Assembly: GCF_900112375.1 (NCBI RefSeq)
Contig: NZ_FOLS01000016.1
Span: 62,001-126,000, forward strand
DNA length: 64,000 bases
From: Pseudomonas citronellolis
GTDB lineage: Bacteria > Pseudomonadota > Gammaproteobacteria > Pseudomonadales > Pseudomonadaceae
Direction of reading: 5' to 3'
A program made the translations under genes and the position numbers. This document shows positions 16,372 through 25,782 of the stretch, one piece after another; position 1 is the stretch's first letter, and each line of letters starts with the position of its first letter. Under the pieces are notes generated by a model. It saw only the letters and a list, made by a program, of their open reading frames with translations. It made no database searches and was not told the DNA's origin.

Positions 16372-18807
16372 TCACCAGCGGTAGGTGGCGCTGCCCAGCA
16401 CGTTGCGGCCGTTGCCGTAGATGCAGCGGGTGGCGTCGTAGCAGCCGGCGATGTACTCGCGGTCGGTCAGGTTGGTGGCGTTGACGGCGAAGCGCCAAGG
16501 GCCGGTGTCGTAGTGCACGGCAGCATCCAGCAGGGTGTAGCTGGGCACGTTCAGCGAGTTGTCCGGCGCCCCCGGGTTGCGGCCGTTGTAGCGCACCCCG
16601 GCGCCGAAGCCCAGGCCCTTGAGTAGGCCGTCGCGCAGGGTGTAGTCGGCCCACAGCGAGGCGATGTTGCGCGGCGTGGGGATGCTGATCGGCGTCTTGC
16701 CGTCGCTTTCGTCGTTGGCCTTGGTGTTCTTCACGTCCTGGTAGGTGTAGGTGGCGATCAGGTTCAGCTCGCGGGTCACCGCGCCGACGGCCTCCAGCTC
16801 GATGCCGCGCGAGCGCACTTCGCCGGTCTGCACGTAGCTGTTGACGTGGGTGGGGTCGGTGTCCGGGGTCAGCACGTCGCGCTGGGTGATCTCGAACACC
16901 GCCGCGCTCACGCTGCTGTCCGAGCCCTTGGGCTGGAACTTCACGCCCACTTCGTACTGCTTGGCCTTGGTCGGATCGAACGGCTTGCCGGCGTAGTCGG
17001 TGCCGGCGTTGGGGGTGAAGCCCTCGCTGTAGCTGAAGTACGGCGCCAGGCCGTTGTCCGCCAGGTAGACCAGGCCGACGCGGCCGCTGAAGGCCTCGTC
17101 CTTCTGGCTGGTGTGGCTGCTGGAGGCGGTGCTCCAGCTGTCGGTGCTGGCGCTGGCCCAGTCGTAGCGGCCACCCAGGGACAGCACCCAGTGCTCGTCG
17201 AAGTGCAGCTGGTCCTGCAGGTAGACGCCGGTCTGGCGCGAGGTCTGGTCGCTGTAGGTCCAGTCGTCGGCGGTGAAGGCCGAGGCGTCCACCGGGCCGT
17301 AGGACGGGCCGCCGTAGAGGTCCAGCGGGGTGGTCAGCACGTAGGCCTGCGGGTCCCTGGTGTGCTGGCGCTGCCAGTCCAGGCCCAGCAGCAGGGTGTG
17401 GCGCAGCCAGCCGGTGTTGAAGTCGGCCTGGGCCTGGTTGTCGAGGGTCCAGCGGCTGTATTCGGGGTTCTCGATACCGGCGAAGCGCATCAGGGTGCGG
17501 TCGTCGCCCATGTCCCAGTAGGCCAGGGTGCCGACGCCGTAGACCATGTTGTCGTTGAGGTCGAGGTGGGCGTAGCGCAGGTTCTGGCGCACCTGCCAGA
17601 CGTCGTTCAGGCGCTTCTCGAACTCGTAGCCCAGGCTGTACTGCTCCTTCTCGTATTTGGAGAAGTGCTCGTCGCCGGTGAAGTAGCTGCGGTGGATCTT
17701 GCCGTAGGCGCTGTGGCTGAGCGTGCCCGAGGCCGGCAGGAAGTTGTCCTGGGCGTTGCTGTCATCCTTCAGGTAGCTGGCCAGCAGGGTCAGGCGGGTG
17801 TCCTCGTCGGGCTGCCAGCTCAGCGACGGCGCCAGGGCCACGCGGCGGTCCTCCCAGGGGGTGTCGCGGATGTCGCCGTCATGGCCGACGGCGACCACCC
17901 GGTAGCTCCACACCCCGGCGTCGTCCAGCGGGCCGGTGCTGTCGATGCCCAGCTGCTTGCGCGCATCGCTGCCGTACTGTACTTGGATTTCGTGCTGGGC
18001 CACGGTGCTCGGGCGCTTGGACACCTGGTTGATCACCCCGCCCGGGTCGCCCTGGCCGTAGAGCACGCCGGCCGGGCCGCGCAGCACTTCCACGCGCTCC
18101 AGCATATAGGGGTCGACCATCCAGCTGGCCAGGTTGATGGTGGTGGGCAGTTGCAGGCCGTCCTGGTAGGTGGTCGGCGAGAAGCCGCGGATCACGGTGT
18201 ACCAGTCGGAACGGTTGTTGGAGCCGTAGGAGGACACGCCCGGGGTGTAGCGCAGCGCTTCGTTCACCGACTGCACGCCCTGGGCTTCCATGCGCTCGCG
18301 GGTGACCACCGAGATGGACTGCGGGGTCTCGTGTATCGGCGTGTCGGTCTTGGTAGCGGTGACGCTGCGCCTGGCCAGGTAGCCGTGGGCCGGGCCCTTG
18401 GGGTCTTCCTCGGCCTGGGCGGTGATGGTCTGCGCCTTCATCTCCAGGGCGCCTTCGGTGGCGCTGCGCTGCAGGCGGTAGCTGCCGTCGGCGCTGGACT
18501 CGGCGGCCAGGCCGCTGCCGGAGAGCAGCACGGCGAAGCCGGCCTCCACCGGGTAGTCGCCCTCCAGGCCCGGGCTGCGCAGGCCGCGGGTCAGCGCCGG
18601 GTCGAAGGTCAGCAGCACGCCGGCCTGGCGCGCGTAGGCGTTGAGCGCATCTTCCAGGCTGCCGGCCGGCACCTTGAAGTGGTGCGCGGCGGGCGCGGCC
18701 AGGGCCGGTACGGCGGCGGCCAGCGGCAGGCTGGCGGCCAGGCCCAGGGTGGCGATGCGCAGGGCGCGCAGCAGCGGGCGCGGCGACGTGTTGGGGAAGC
18801 GGGACAT
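16372..18807 (-). CDS. TonB-dependent siderophore receptor with STN signalling domain
   Basis: An 811-residue outer-membrane receptor. It has a signal peptide (residues 1-36, ending ALAAPA) and then an STN domain (about 40-115, FKVPAGSLEDALNAYARQAG). The plug domain includes TPQSISVVTRERMEAQGVQS and GPAGVLYGQGDPGGVINQVS. A 22-strand barrel ends in Trp (NVLGSATYRW). Sequence style resembles ferrioxamine or pyoverdine-type receptors (FoxA/FpvA). An STN domain normally signals through an anti-sigma/sigma pair, but none lies beside this gene. I start at the ATG at 18807, which gives a clean signal peptide. It lies downstream of the PLP-dependent regulator and upstream of the reductase operon. Confidence 0.88.
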   Translation of the reverse strand: MSRFPNTSPRPLLRALRIATLGLAASLPLAAAVPALAAPAAHHFKVPAGSLEDALNAYARQAGVLLTFDPALTRGLRSPGLEGDYPVEAGFAVLLSGSGLAAESSADGSYRLQRSATEGALEMKAQTITAQAEEDPKGPAHGYLARRSVTATKTDTPIHETPQSISVVTRERMEAQGVQSVNEALRYTPGVSSYGSNNRSDWYTVIRGFSPTTYQDGLQLPTTINLASWMVDPYMLERVEVLRGPAGVLYGQGDPGGVINQVSKRPSTVAQHEIQVQYGSDARKQLGIDSTGPLDDAGVWSYRVVAVGHDGDIRDTPWEDRRVALAPSLSWQPDEDTRLTLLASYLKDDSNAQDNFLPASGTLSHSAYGKIHRSYFTGDEHFSKYEKEQYSLGYEFEKRLNDVWQVRQNLRYAHLDLNDNMVYGVGTLAYWDMGDDRTLMRFAGIENPEYSRWTLDNQAQADFNTGWLRHTLLLGLDWQRQHTRDPQAYVLTTPLDLYGGPSYGPVDASAFTADDWTYSDQTSRQTGVYLQDQLHFDEHWVLSLGGRYDWASASTDSWSTASSSHTSQKDEAFSGRVGLVYLADNGLAPYFSYSEGFTPNAGTDYAGKPFDPTKAKQYEVGVKFQPKGSDSSVSAAVFEITQRDVLTPDTDPTHVNSYVQTGEVRSRGIELEAVGAVTRELNLIATYTYQDVKNTKANDESDGKTPISIPTPRNIASLWADYTLRDGLLKGLGFGAGVRYNGRNPGAPDNSLNVPSYTLLDAAVHYDTGPWRFAVNATNLTDREYIAGCYDATRCIYGNGRNVLGSATYRW

Positions 18808-18893
18808 GCTGTGGATTTCCTCGTTCGCACAAGCGGGATTGCACAGAGGCCGAACGACCGTGGAAAACCTGCAGAAAAAAATCAGAAAAGTTT

Positions 18894-20285
18894 TCAGCGC
18901 CCCCGCCGGGCCGTCTCCATGGCCCGTTCGAGCAGTTGGAAGACCCGCGGCGACTGGCACTGGGCGACGTTGAAGCGCAGGAAGTCCGGCGCGTTCTGGC
19001 CCAGGCTGAAGACGTTGCCCGGCGCCAGCACCATGCCCTGCTCCAGCGCCGCGCGGGACACCGCGGCGGCATCCAGGGCGCCGGGCAGGCGCGCCCAGAC
19101 GAACACCCCGCCGCGCGGCTCCAACCAGGGCTGCAGGCCCAGGCCGCGCAGGCTCGCCAGGGTGTCGCCCATGGCGTCGGCCAGGCGCACGCGCAGGCTT
19201 TCTATATGCCGGCGGTAGCCGCCCTTGCGCAGCAGCTCGTGGAGCAACTCGGCATTGAACGGACTGTTGCCGAAGGAAGTGGCCAGCTTCAGGTCCACCA
19301 GTTGCTCGCACCATTCTGGCCGCGCCGCGATATAGCCGCAGCGCACCGAGGCGGACAGCGTCTTGGAGAAGCTGCCGACCTGGATCACCCGCTGCAAACC
19401 GTCGAAGGCCGATAGCCGCGGCGCCTGCTCATGCTCGAAGTCGGCGAAGATGTCGTCCTCGACTATCAGCAGGTCATGGGCCTCGGCCAGTTTCAGCAGG
19501 CGGTGCGCCACCAGCGGCGAGAGCTGCGCGCCGGTGGGGTTGTGGAAGGCCGAGTTGGTGATGTACAGGCGCGGCCGGTGGCGCTGCAGGATGCCGGCCA
19601 GGGCCTCGATGTCCGGCCCCTGCGGCGTGTAGGGCACGCCGATGGCCACCGCGCGGTGGGCGCGCAGCAGGGCCTGGAAGTTGAAGTAGCCGGGGTCGTC
19701 CACCAGCACCTCGTCGCCGGGCTCCAGCAGGAAGCGGCAGACCAGGTCGATGGCGTGGGTGCCGCCGTCGGTGAGCACGATCTGCTGCGCGCCGACCTGC
19801 AGGCCGTAGTCGCCCAGGCGCCGCGCCAGCTGCTCGCGCAGGCCGGCGTGGCCATAGGGGCGGCCGTACTCCAGCAGGCTCGACTGCGGCTCGCGGGCCA
19901 GTTGGCGCAGAGCGCGGCGCAGCTCGTCCTCCGGCAGCCAGGACGGCGGCAGCCAGCCGCAGCCGGGCTTGAGCGAATCCTCGGCGGCTTCCAGCGCCTG
20001 GCGGGAAATCCACAGCGGGTCGATGCTGCGGTCCAGCGCCGGGCCGATCTCCGCCAGCGACAGCGGCGGCAGCCGGCCGCAGACGTAGAAGCCGGAACCG
20101 CGCCGGGCGGCGATCAGGCCCTCGGCGACAAGGCGCTCGTAGGCCTCCACCACGGTGCTCTTGGACACCTCCAGGCTCTGCGCCAGCGCGCGGATCGACG
20201 GCAGCCGCTCGCCCGGCACCAGGCTGCGCGCCGCCAGGCGTTCGCGCACCTGGCGCATCACCCCGTCCACCCGTGTCACGGCCAT
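18894..20285 (-). CDS. MocR-type GntR/aminotransferase regulator
   Basis: A 463-residue fusion of a GntR winged helix (residues about 1-70, LPSIRALAQSLEVSKSTVVE, then AYERLVAEGLIAARRGSGFY) with an aminotransferase class I fold (about 95-460). The PLP-binding lysine is Lys308 in GSFSKTLSASV; NSAFHNPTGAQ and DDIFADFE are also typical. MocR proteins use PLP as a ligand to regulate transcription. I start at the ATG at 20285. It faces an EamA exporter across 124 bases, its likely target. The TonB receptor lies 86 bases downstream on the same strand and might also be affected. Confidence 0.87.
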   Translation of the reverse strand: MAVTRVDGVMRQVRERLAARSLVPGERLPSIRALAQSLEVSKSTVVEAYERLVAEGLIAARRGSGFYVCGRLPPLSLAEIGPALDRSIDPLWISRQALEAAEDSLKPGCGWLPPSWLPEDELRRALRQLAREPQSSLLEYGRPYGHAGLREQLARRLGDYGLQVGAQQIVLTDGGTHAIDLVCRFLLEPGDEVLVDDPGYFNFQALLRAHRAVAIGVPYTPQGPDIEALAGILQRHRPRLYITNSAFHNPTGAQLSPLVAHRLLKLAEAHDLLIVEDDIFADFEHEQAPRLSAFDGLQRVIQVGSFSKTLSASVRCGYIAARPEWCEQLVDLKLATSFGNSPFNAELLHELLRKGGYRRHIESLRVRLADAMGDTLASLRGLGLQPWLEPRGGVFVWARLPGALDAAAVSRAALEQGMVLAPGNVFSLGQNAPDFLRFNVAQCQSPRVFQLLERAMETARRGR

Positions 20286-20409
20286 GGCCACCTCGACTGT
20301 ACCGATGAAAATCAAGGACAGTTTGTTCGAATTGTACTGATCTGTCACTGGCCGCCCGCCCTCCCCGGCGCCACCATCGAGACTCCCCTCTCCTCTCGGC
20401 GAATGCTCG

Positions 20410-21273
20410 ATGAATGCTTCTTTAGGCGGTTGGTTCAGCGGTTTCCTCGGCGTGCTCATCTTCAGCGGCTCGCTGCCGGCCACGCGGGTGGCGGTGGGCA
20501 GCTTCGAACCGACCTTCCTCACCCTGGCCCGGGCCAGCATCGCCGGGCTGCTGGCCGCGGCCATCCTCTTCGTGCTGCGCCAGCGCCGCCCGGCGCGCCA
20601 GGACATCCCCGCGCTGCTGGTGGTGGCCCTGGGCGTGGTGGTCGGCTTCCCGCTGCTCACCGCCCTGGCCCTGCGCCACGTCAGCTCGGCCCACGCCATC
20701 GTCTTCGTCGGCCTGCTGCCGCTGGCCACCGCCAGCTTCGCCGTGCTGCGCGCCGGCGAGCGGCCGCGCCCGGCGTTCTGGGCGTTCTCGCTGCTCGGCA
20801 GCGCGGCGGTGGCCGGCTACGCGCTGAGCCAGGGCGGCGCCGGCAGCTTGCTGGGCGATATGCTGATGCTCGCGGCCATCCTCGCCTGCGGCCTGGGCTA
20901 CGCCGAGGGCGCGCGGCTGTCGCGGCACCTGGGCAGCTGGCAGGTGATCTGCTGGGTGCTGGTGCTGTCGCTGCCGCTGATGCTGCCGCTGACCTTGTGG
21001 ACCTGGCCGGCCGACCTCGCCGCGGCCAGCCTGCCGGCCTGGCTGAGCCTGGGCTACGTGTCGCTGTTCAGCATGCTCATCGGCTTCTTCTTCTGGTACC
21101 ACGGCCTGGCCCGCGGCGGCATCGCCGCGGTGGGCCAGTTGCAGCTGCTGCAACCCTTCTTCGGCCTGGCCCTGGCCGGCCTGTTGCTGCACGAGCAGGT
21201 CAGCCCGCTGATGGCCGTCTCGACCCTGGCGGTGGTGGCCTGCGTGGCGGGGGCGCGGCGCTTCGCCCGCTGA
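20410..21273 (+). CDS. EamA/DMT-family exporter divergent from the MocR regulator
   Basis: A 287-residue inner-membrane protein with about ten helices in two EamA repeats, opening MNASLGGWFSGFLGVLIFSG, with LFSMLIGFFFWYHGLARGGI in the second repeat. MocR genes are very often paired with such exporters, which move amino acids or related metabolites out of the cell. The shared intergenic region (20286-20409) would carry the operator. The substrate is unknown. Confidence 0.85.
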   Translation: MNASLGGWFSGFLGVLIFSGSLPATRVAVGSFEPTFLTLARASIAGLLAAAILFVLRQRRPARQDIPALLVVALGVVVGFPLLTALALRHVSSAHAIVFVGLLPLATASFAVLRAGERPRPAFWAFSLLGSAAVAGYALSQGGAGSLLGDMLMLAAILACGLGYAEGARLSRHLGSWQVICWVLVLSLPLMLPLTLWTWPADLAAASLPAWLSLGYVSLFSMLIGFFFWYHGLARGGIAAVGQLQLLQPFFGLALAGLLLHEQVSPLMAVSTLAVVACVAGARRFAR

Positions 21274-21357
21274 GCCGCCCGTGGCAGCGCGTCGCAGGAA
21301 ATAGGGGTATCATCGGGCGTTTGTGTATTTCCCCGGGCTTGCCGGAAGGAACCTCCG

Positions 21358-23727
21358 ATGACCCCACCCGCCGAGCCGCCGGCGGCGCCCGCCGACCTGG
21401 CGCCGCGCCCGCGCCTGACCCTGGGCAGCCATGTGCACAGCGGCTTCGACCTGCGCAGCGGGCGCATGCAGAACATCGCCCGGCACCGCGCCGCGCTGGC
21501 CTTCCTGTACGCCGGCATGCCCGTCTCGGGGCCGATCAACCCGCGCACCGGCAGCGAGCTGCGGGTGTTCCGCGACGACCGCATCGTCCGCCTCAGCCGC
21601 CAGCCCGAGCGCGAGCAGCAACTACGCCAGCAACTGCGCCAGTTCGGCTTCAAGCCGGCGATGCGACGCAGCGATGCCCTGGAGGAAAGCGCCGGGGAAA
21701 TGTTCGAGCTACCCGACGACGCCACCTGGCAACAGTTCATGCGCGAGGGCCTGCCGCAGCTGCGCGAGCGCGGCTGGGACGTGGACGTGCGCCCGGAGTT
21801 CGTCTTCGACCTGACGCCCATCGAGAACTGGTACGCCGAGATCGAGGAGACCGACGACCGCCAGTGGTTCGACCTGGAACTGGGCATCGAGGTCGACGGC
21901 CGCCGCATCAGCCTGCTGCCGGCGCTGATCGAACTGATCCGGCGCATGCCGGCGCTGCTCGACCCGCAGGCCCTGGCCCGCCATTCCGACGACGAGCAAC
22001 TGGTGCTGCGCCTGGACGCCGGGCGCAACCCGGTGCACAGCTGGCAGACCGCCTCGGAGCGGCCGCTGCGGGTGGCCCTGCCCTTCGGCAAGCTCAAGCC
22101 ATTGCTGGGCACGCTGTCGGAGTTCTACCTGGGCGACCAGGCACCGGTGCGCCGCCTGCGCATGGGCGCGCCGGACGCCGCGCGGCTCTCCGAGCTGGAA
22201 GAGCTGCCGCTGCGCTGGCAGGGCGGCGACGAGTTGCGCGAGATCGCCCTGCGCCTGCGCGACTACCGCGCCCAGCCGGCGCCGCTGCCCGAGGGCCTGC
22301 GCGCCGAGCTGCGCGCCTACCAGCACGAGGGCCTGAGCTGGATGCAGACACTGCGCGCGGTGGGCGCCAGCGGCATCCTCGCCGACGACATGGGCCTGGG
22401 CAAGACGCTGCAGTCCCTGGCCCACGTGCTGCTGGAGAAGCAGGCCGGGCGCCTCAGCGCGCCGGCCCTGGTGGTGATGCCCACCAGCCTGATCCCCAAC
22501 TGGCTGGACGAGGCCGAGCGCTTCACTCCCAGCCTGCGCGTGCTGGCCCTGCACGGCGCGGGCCGGCGGCGCGACTTCGCGAAGATCGAGGAGCACGACC
22601 TCATCCTCACCACCTACGCCCTGCTCCCCCGCGATGCGGAAAAGCTCGGCAAGCACGCCTACCACCTGCTGATCCTCGACGAGGCGCAGAACATCAAGAA
22701 CGCCGGCACCAAGGCGGCCCAGGCCGCGCGCCAGCTGAACGCGCGGCACCGCCTGTGCCTGACCGGCACGCCGCTGGAGAACCACCTGGGCGAGCTCTGG
22801 TCGCTGTTCCACTTCCTGCTGCCCGGCTGGCTGGGCGACGCCAAGCAGTTCGCCCAGCACTACCGCACGCCCATCGAGCGCCACGGCGACCAGGCGCGCC
22901 TGGCCCACCTGGCCGCGCGCATCCGCCCCTTCCTGCTGCGCCGCACCAAGGAGCAGGTGGCCTCGGAGCTGCCGCCCAAGAGCGAGTTCATCCAGCACAT
23001 CGAGCTCAGCGAGGCCCAGCGCGACCTCTACGAGACGGTGCGCCTGGCCCTGGACCGCAAGGTCCGCGACGAAATCGCCCGCCGCGGCCTGGCGCGCAGC
23101 CGCATCATCATCCTCGAAGCGCTGCTCAAGCTGCGCCAGGTGTGCTGCGACATCCGCCTGGTGCAAAAGGACGCCCCGCCGCCCAGCGGCCGCGCCAAGA
23201 CGGTGACCTCGGGCAAGCTGGAATACCTGCTGGACATGCTCGAGGAACTGCTCGCCGAGGGCCGCCGCGTGCTGTTGTTCTCGCAGTTCACCTCGATGCT
23301 CGCGCTGGTCGGCGAAGCCCTGCAGCAACGCGGCATCGACTACGCCCTGCTGACCGGCGACAGCCGCGACCGCCGCCAGCCGGTGGAAGACTTCCAGCAG
23401 GGCCGCGTGCCGCTGTTCCTGATCAGCCTGAAGGCTGGCGGCGTGGGCCTGAACCTGACCGCGGCGGACACGGTGATCCACTACGACCCCTGGTGGAACC
23501 CGGCCGCCGAGAACCAGGCCAGCGACCGCGCCTACCGCATCGGCCAGGACAAGCCGGTGTTCGTCTACAAACTGATCGCCCGCGGCACGGTGGAAGAGAA
23601 GATCCAGCTGCTGCAGCGGGAGAAGGCCGCGCTGGCGGCCGGCATCCTCGAAGGCGCGGGAACGGATTGGCAGCTGGATGATGCCGATATCGATGCGCTG
23701 TTCGCGCCTTTGCCGAAGGCGGTTTGA
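21358..23727 (+). CDS. SNF2-family DEAD/DEAH ATPase
   Basis: A 789-residue Swi2/Snf2-type ATPase. The helicase core begins about residue 315: YQHEGLSWMQ, Walker A DDMGLGKTLQS, the DEAQ box LILDEAQNIKN, LTGTPLENHLGELWS. In the C-terminal lobe are VLLFSQFTSML, LKAGGVGLNLTAADTVIHYD and RAYRIGQ. The first 300 residues match bacterial SNF2-associated regions and lack an obvious SWIM zinc motif. Such proteins translocate on double-stranded DNA; in Pseudomonas the RapA-like role is separate. GGAAGGAA precedes the ATG. No partner gene is adjacent. Function beyond ATPase/translocase cannot be stated. Confidence 0.88.
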   Translation: MTPPAEPPAAPADLAPRPRLTLGSHVHSGFDLRSGRMQNIARHRAALAFLYAGMPVSGPINPRTGSELRVFRDDRIVRLSRQPEREQQLRQQLRQFGFKPAMRRSDALEESAGEMFELPDDATWQQFMREGLPQLRERGWDVDVRPEFVFDLTPIENWYAEIEETDDRQWFDLELGIEVDGRRISLLPALIELIRRMPALLDPQALARHSDDEQLVLRLDAGRNPVHSWQTASERPLRVALPFGKLKPLLGTLSEFYLGDQAPVRRLRMGAPDAARLSELEELPLRWQGGDELREIALRLRDYRAQPAPLPEGLRAELRAYQHEGLSWMQTLRAVGASGILADDMGLGKTLQSLAHVLLEKQAGRLSAPALVVMPTSLIPNWLDEAERFTPSLRVLALHGAGRRRDFAKIEEHDLILTTYALLPRDAEKLGKHAYHLLILDEAQNIKNAGTKAAQAARQLNARHRLCLTGTPLENHLGELWSLFHFLLPGWLGDAKQFAQHYRTPIERHGDQARLAHLAARIRPFLLRRTKEQVASELPPKSEFIQHIELSEAQRDLYETVRLALDRKVRDEIARRGLARSRIIILEALLKLRQVCCDIRLVQKDAPPPSGRAKTVTSGKLEYLLDMLEELLAEGRRVLLFSQFTSMLALVGEALQQRGIDYALLTGDSRDRRQPVEDFQQGRVPLFLISLKAGGVGLNLTAADTVIHYDPWWNPAAENQASDRAYRIGQDKPVFVYKLIARGTVEEKIQLLQREKAALAAGILEGAGTDWQLDDADIDALFAPLPKAV

Positions 23728-23747
23728 GGGGTGGATCATCCGGGAGC

Positions 23748-24048
23748 GTAGGGCGAATAACCGTTCGCGGTTATCCGCCGTTGGCCGTGCCACCGGAACG
23801 TCCGGCGTGGCCGGTGACCAATCGCGGACGGAGTCCGCTCCTACGCCCGCGCTTTCCTGGAACCGTAGGAGCAACTGTCTGCGTCGAGGTGCTTTCGTAG
23901 GATGGGTTGAGCTTGCGATACCCATCGGGCCATGGTGATGGGTATCGCTTCGCTCAACCCATCCTACGGGGCTTTCCTGGAACCGTAGGAGCGGACTCTG
24001 TCCGCGATTCGGCGGATAACGCCGTAGGCGTTATGCGCCCTACGAAAG
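23748..24048. repeat. Mixed palindrome cluster
   Basis: This 300-base gap between convergent genes holds four kinds of element and no gene. There is a GGCGAATAACCGTTCGCGGTTA unit (split here as GGCGAATAACC and GTTCGCGGTTATCCGCC), a CGGACGGAGTCCGCTCCTAC unit, and a long inverted repeat from 23896 to 23968 (arms GTAGGATGGGTTGAGC and GCTCAACCCATCCTAC). Then come GTAGGAGCGGACTCTGTCCG and a GGATAACGCCGTAGGCGTTA unit near 24012. The long hairpin recurs at 45790-45862. Confidence 0.8.
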
Positions 24049-24052
24049 CCCC

Positions 24053-25048
24053 CTACAACTGCGCCACATGCCCCGCCGTCTGGTGCGCCCGCAGGTAAGG
24101 CAACACCGCCGCCAGCAACGGCGCCTTGAAGGCTTCCTGGAAACGGTGGGCCATCCCCGGAATCAGCTTCAACTCCGCCCCGCGGATATGCGCCGCCACA
24201 TGCACCCCATGCATCACCGGCAACAACGGATCGGCGGTGCCATGAATCACCAGCGTAGGCACATTCAAACGGTTGAGCAGGTCGACCCGGCTGGGCTCGG
24301 CGAGGATGGCCAGCATCTGCCTCTGCACCCCCTCGGGGTTGAAGGCGCGGTCGTAGGATTGCGCCGCCTGGTGCAGCAGTTGCTCGCGGTCGTCCTTCAC
24401 CTCCGGGCTGCCCAGGGCGGCGAGCAGGTCGGCCTGCTGCTCGATGGCCTGTTCGCGGCTGCCGGCCTCGCGCCGGGCCAGCAGTTTCAGCAGGCTGTCG
24501 CTGGGCGCCGGCAGGCCCTCGGCGCCGGAGCTGGTCATCACCAGGGTCAGGCTGAGCACCCGCTGCGGCGCGAGGTCGGCGACGTGCTGGGCGATCATCC
24601 CGCCCATGCTCGCGCCCAGCACGTGGGCCTGCTCGACGTGCAGCCCGTCCAGCAGGCGCAGGGCGTCCCAGGCCATGTCGGTGAGGCTGTAGGGCGCGCT
24701 GACCGGCAGGCCCAGGCGGTAGCGGATCACCTCGTAGGTGAGGTTGGCGCCGGGCGTGGGCACGCGCCAGGCGCTCAGGCCGACGTCGCGGTTGTCGTAG
24801 CGGATGACGCGGAAGCCCTGCTGGCAGAGGGTCTGCACCACTTCGTCGGGCCAGTGGATGAGCTGGCCGCCCAGGCCCATGATCAGCAGCAGCGTCGGGT
24901 CCTTCGGCGAGCCTATGCTCTGGTAGGCCAGGCGCACGTCGCCCAGGTCCAGGGTGTCGGTGGGCACCCGTGGGTCGCAACGATCGCCGGCAAAGGCAGT
25001 GAGGGGCGCCAGGCACGACAGTGCCAGCGCCAGTAGAAACGCACGCAT
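24053..25048 (-). CDS. Exported alpha/beta hydrolase
   Basis: A 331-residue alpha/beta hydrolase with a signal peptide (residues 1-20, MRAFLLALALSCLAPLTAFA), so it is probably periplasmic. The nucleophile is Ser in GASMGGMIAQ, the acid is Asp in IHGTADPLLP, and His lies in GMAHRF. The oxyanion segment is LIMGLGGQLIHWP. I start at the ATG at 25048, which gives the signal peptide directly; the longer frame to 25240 lacks support. Substrate is unknown. It is divergent from a small membrane protein gene. Confidence 0.82.
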   Translation of the reverse strand: MRAFLLALALSCLAPLTAFAGDRCDPRVPTDTLDLGDVRLAYQSIGSPKDPTLLLIMGLGGQLIHWPDEVVQTLCQQGFRVIRYDNRDVGLSAWRVPTPGANLTYEVIRYRLGLPVSAPYSLTDMAWDALRLLDGLHVEQAHVLGASMGGMIAQHVADLAPQRVLSLTLVMTSSGAEGLPAPSDSLLKLLARREAGSREQAIEQQADLLAALGSPEVKDDREQLLHQAAQSYDRAFNPEGVQRQMLAILAEPSRVDLLNRLNVPTLVIHGTADPLLPVMHGVHVAAHIRGAELKLIPGMAHRFQEAFKAPLLAAVLPYLRAHQTAGHVAQL

Positions 25049-25238
25049 GTGAAAATCCGGAATGCAGAACCCCAGTGAAAGCCGATTCTGATGAATTTCC
25101 GTGCATCGCTCTGCCACACAACCGTGACACTTTGATGAAAGGCGCCGAGCGGTCGCCGCCAGCCTGATCGGCGTCATGGCACGGGCGCGGCCGGCCCGGC
25201 ATGGTTCCAAGGAAGCAGTCGTTCGCCAAGGGGCGCCC

Positions 25239-25682
25239 ATGAGCTATCCGATCCTGCTGGTCCTGCATCTGCTGGCCGCCATCGCCTTCGTCGGCACCGT
25301 GTTCTTCGAGGTGCTGATTCTCGAACGGGTGCGCCGCCATGTGCCGGCAGACGCCCTGCGCGCCGTGGAGCGCGCCCTCGGCCAGCGCCTGCGGCGGGTG
25401 ATGCCCTGGGTGATCCTGACGCTCTTCGGCAGCGGCCTGGGCATGCTCAAACTGCGCTACCTGCCGCTGCTGTCCCATCCGCTGGACTCGCCCTTCGCCA
25501 CTCTGCTGAGCCTGAAGCTGCTGCTGGCCGCCAGCGTGCTCTGCCACTTCTTCTGCGCCATGTACCTGATGCACAGCGGCGGGATGACCGGACGGCGCTC
25601 GCGGATCATCCACTACAGCGTCTTCGCCCACGTCCTGGGCATAGTGCTGCTGGCCAAGGGCATGTTCTACCTGAGCTGGTAG
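25239..25682 (+). CDS. Small integral membrane protein (CopD/DUF2269-like)
   Basis: A 147-residue protein with four hydrophobic helices (about residues 3-23, 56-74, 84-112 and 124-144). It opens MSYPILLVLHLLAAIAFVGT, with a His in the first helix and another in LCHFFCAMYLMHSGG, a pattern seen in CopD-like and DUF2269 membrane proteins that may bind heme. I start at the ATG at 25239, since the upstream 21 codons have no supporting features. No neighbour suggests a function; copper import is only a family association. Confidence 0.6.
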   Translation: MSYPILLVLHLLAAIAFVGTVFFEVLILERVRRHVPADALRAVERALGQRLRRVMPWVILTLFGSGLGMLKLRYLPLLSHPLDSPFATLLSLKLLLAASVLCHFFCAMYLMHSGGMTGRRSRIIHYSVFAHVLGIVLLAKGMFYLSW

Positions 25683-25721
25683 ATCGGCGGCGGCACGGGC
25701 GGGTCGACAGCCGGCCGCGCA

Positions 25722-25734
25722 TGAGACAAACTCA
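25722..25734. promoter_or_regulatory. Candidate MetR box
   Basis: TGAGACAAACTCA is a near match to the MetR consensus TGAA-N5-TTCA and forms an inverted repeat TGAG/CTCA. It lies 49 bases before the metR start, where autoregulation would be expected. Confidence 0.5.
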
Positions 25735-25782
25735 ATCCAGTTTCGGATGTAATCAAGTTTTACTCATGTTGGAAGCGGCGCC

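Noticed and set aside
19431..23681. A 1416-codon open frame on the plus strand
   Set aside because: It is an antisense or out-of-frame shadow: first antisense to the MocR gene, then a shifted frame of the EamA and SNF2 genes, with a Pro/Arg/Ala-rich translation typical of GC-rich shadows.
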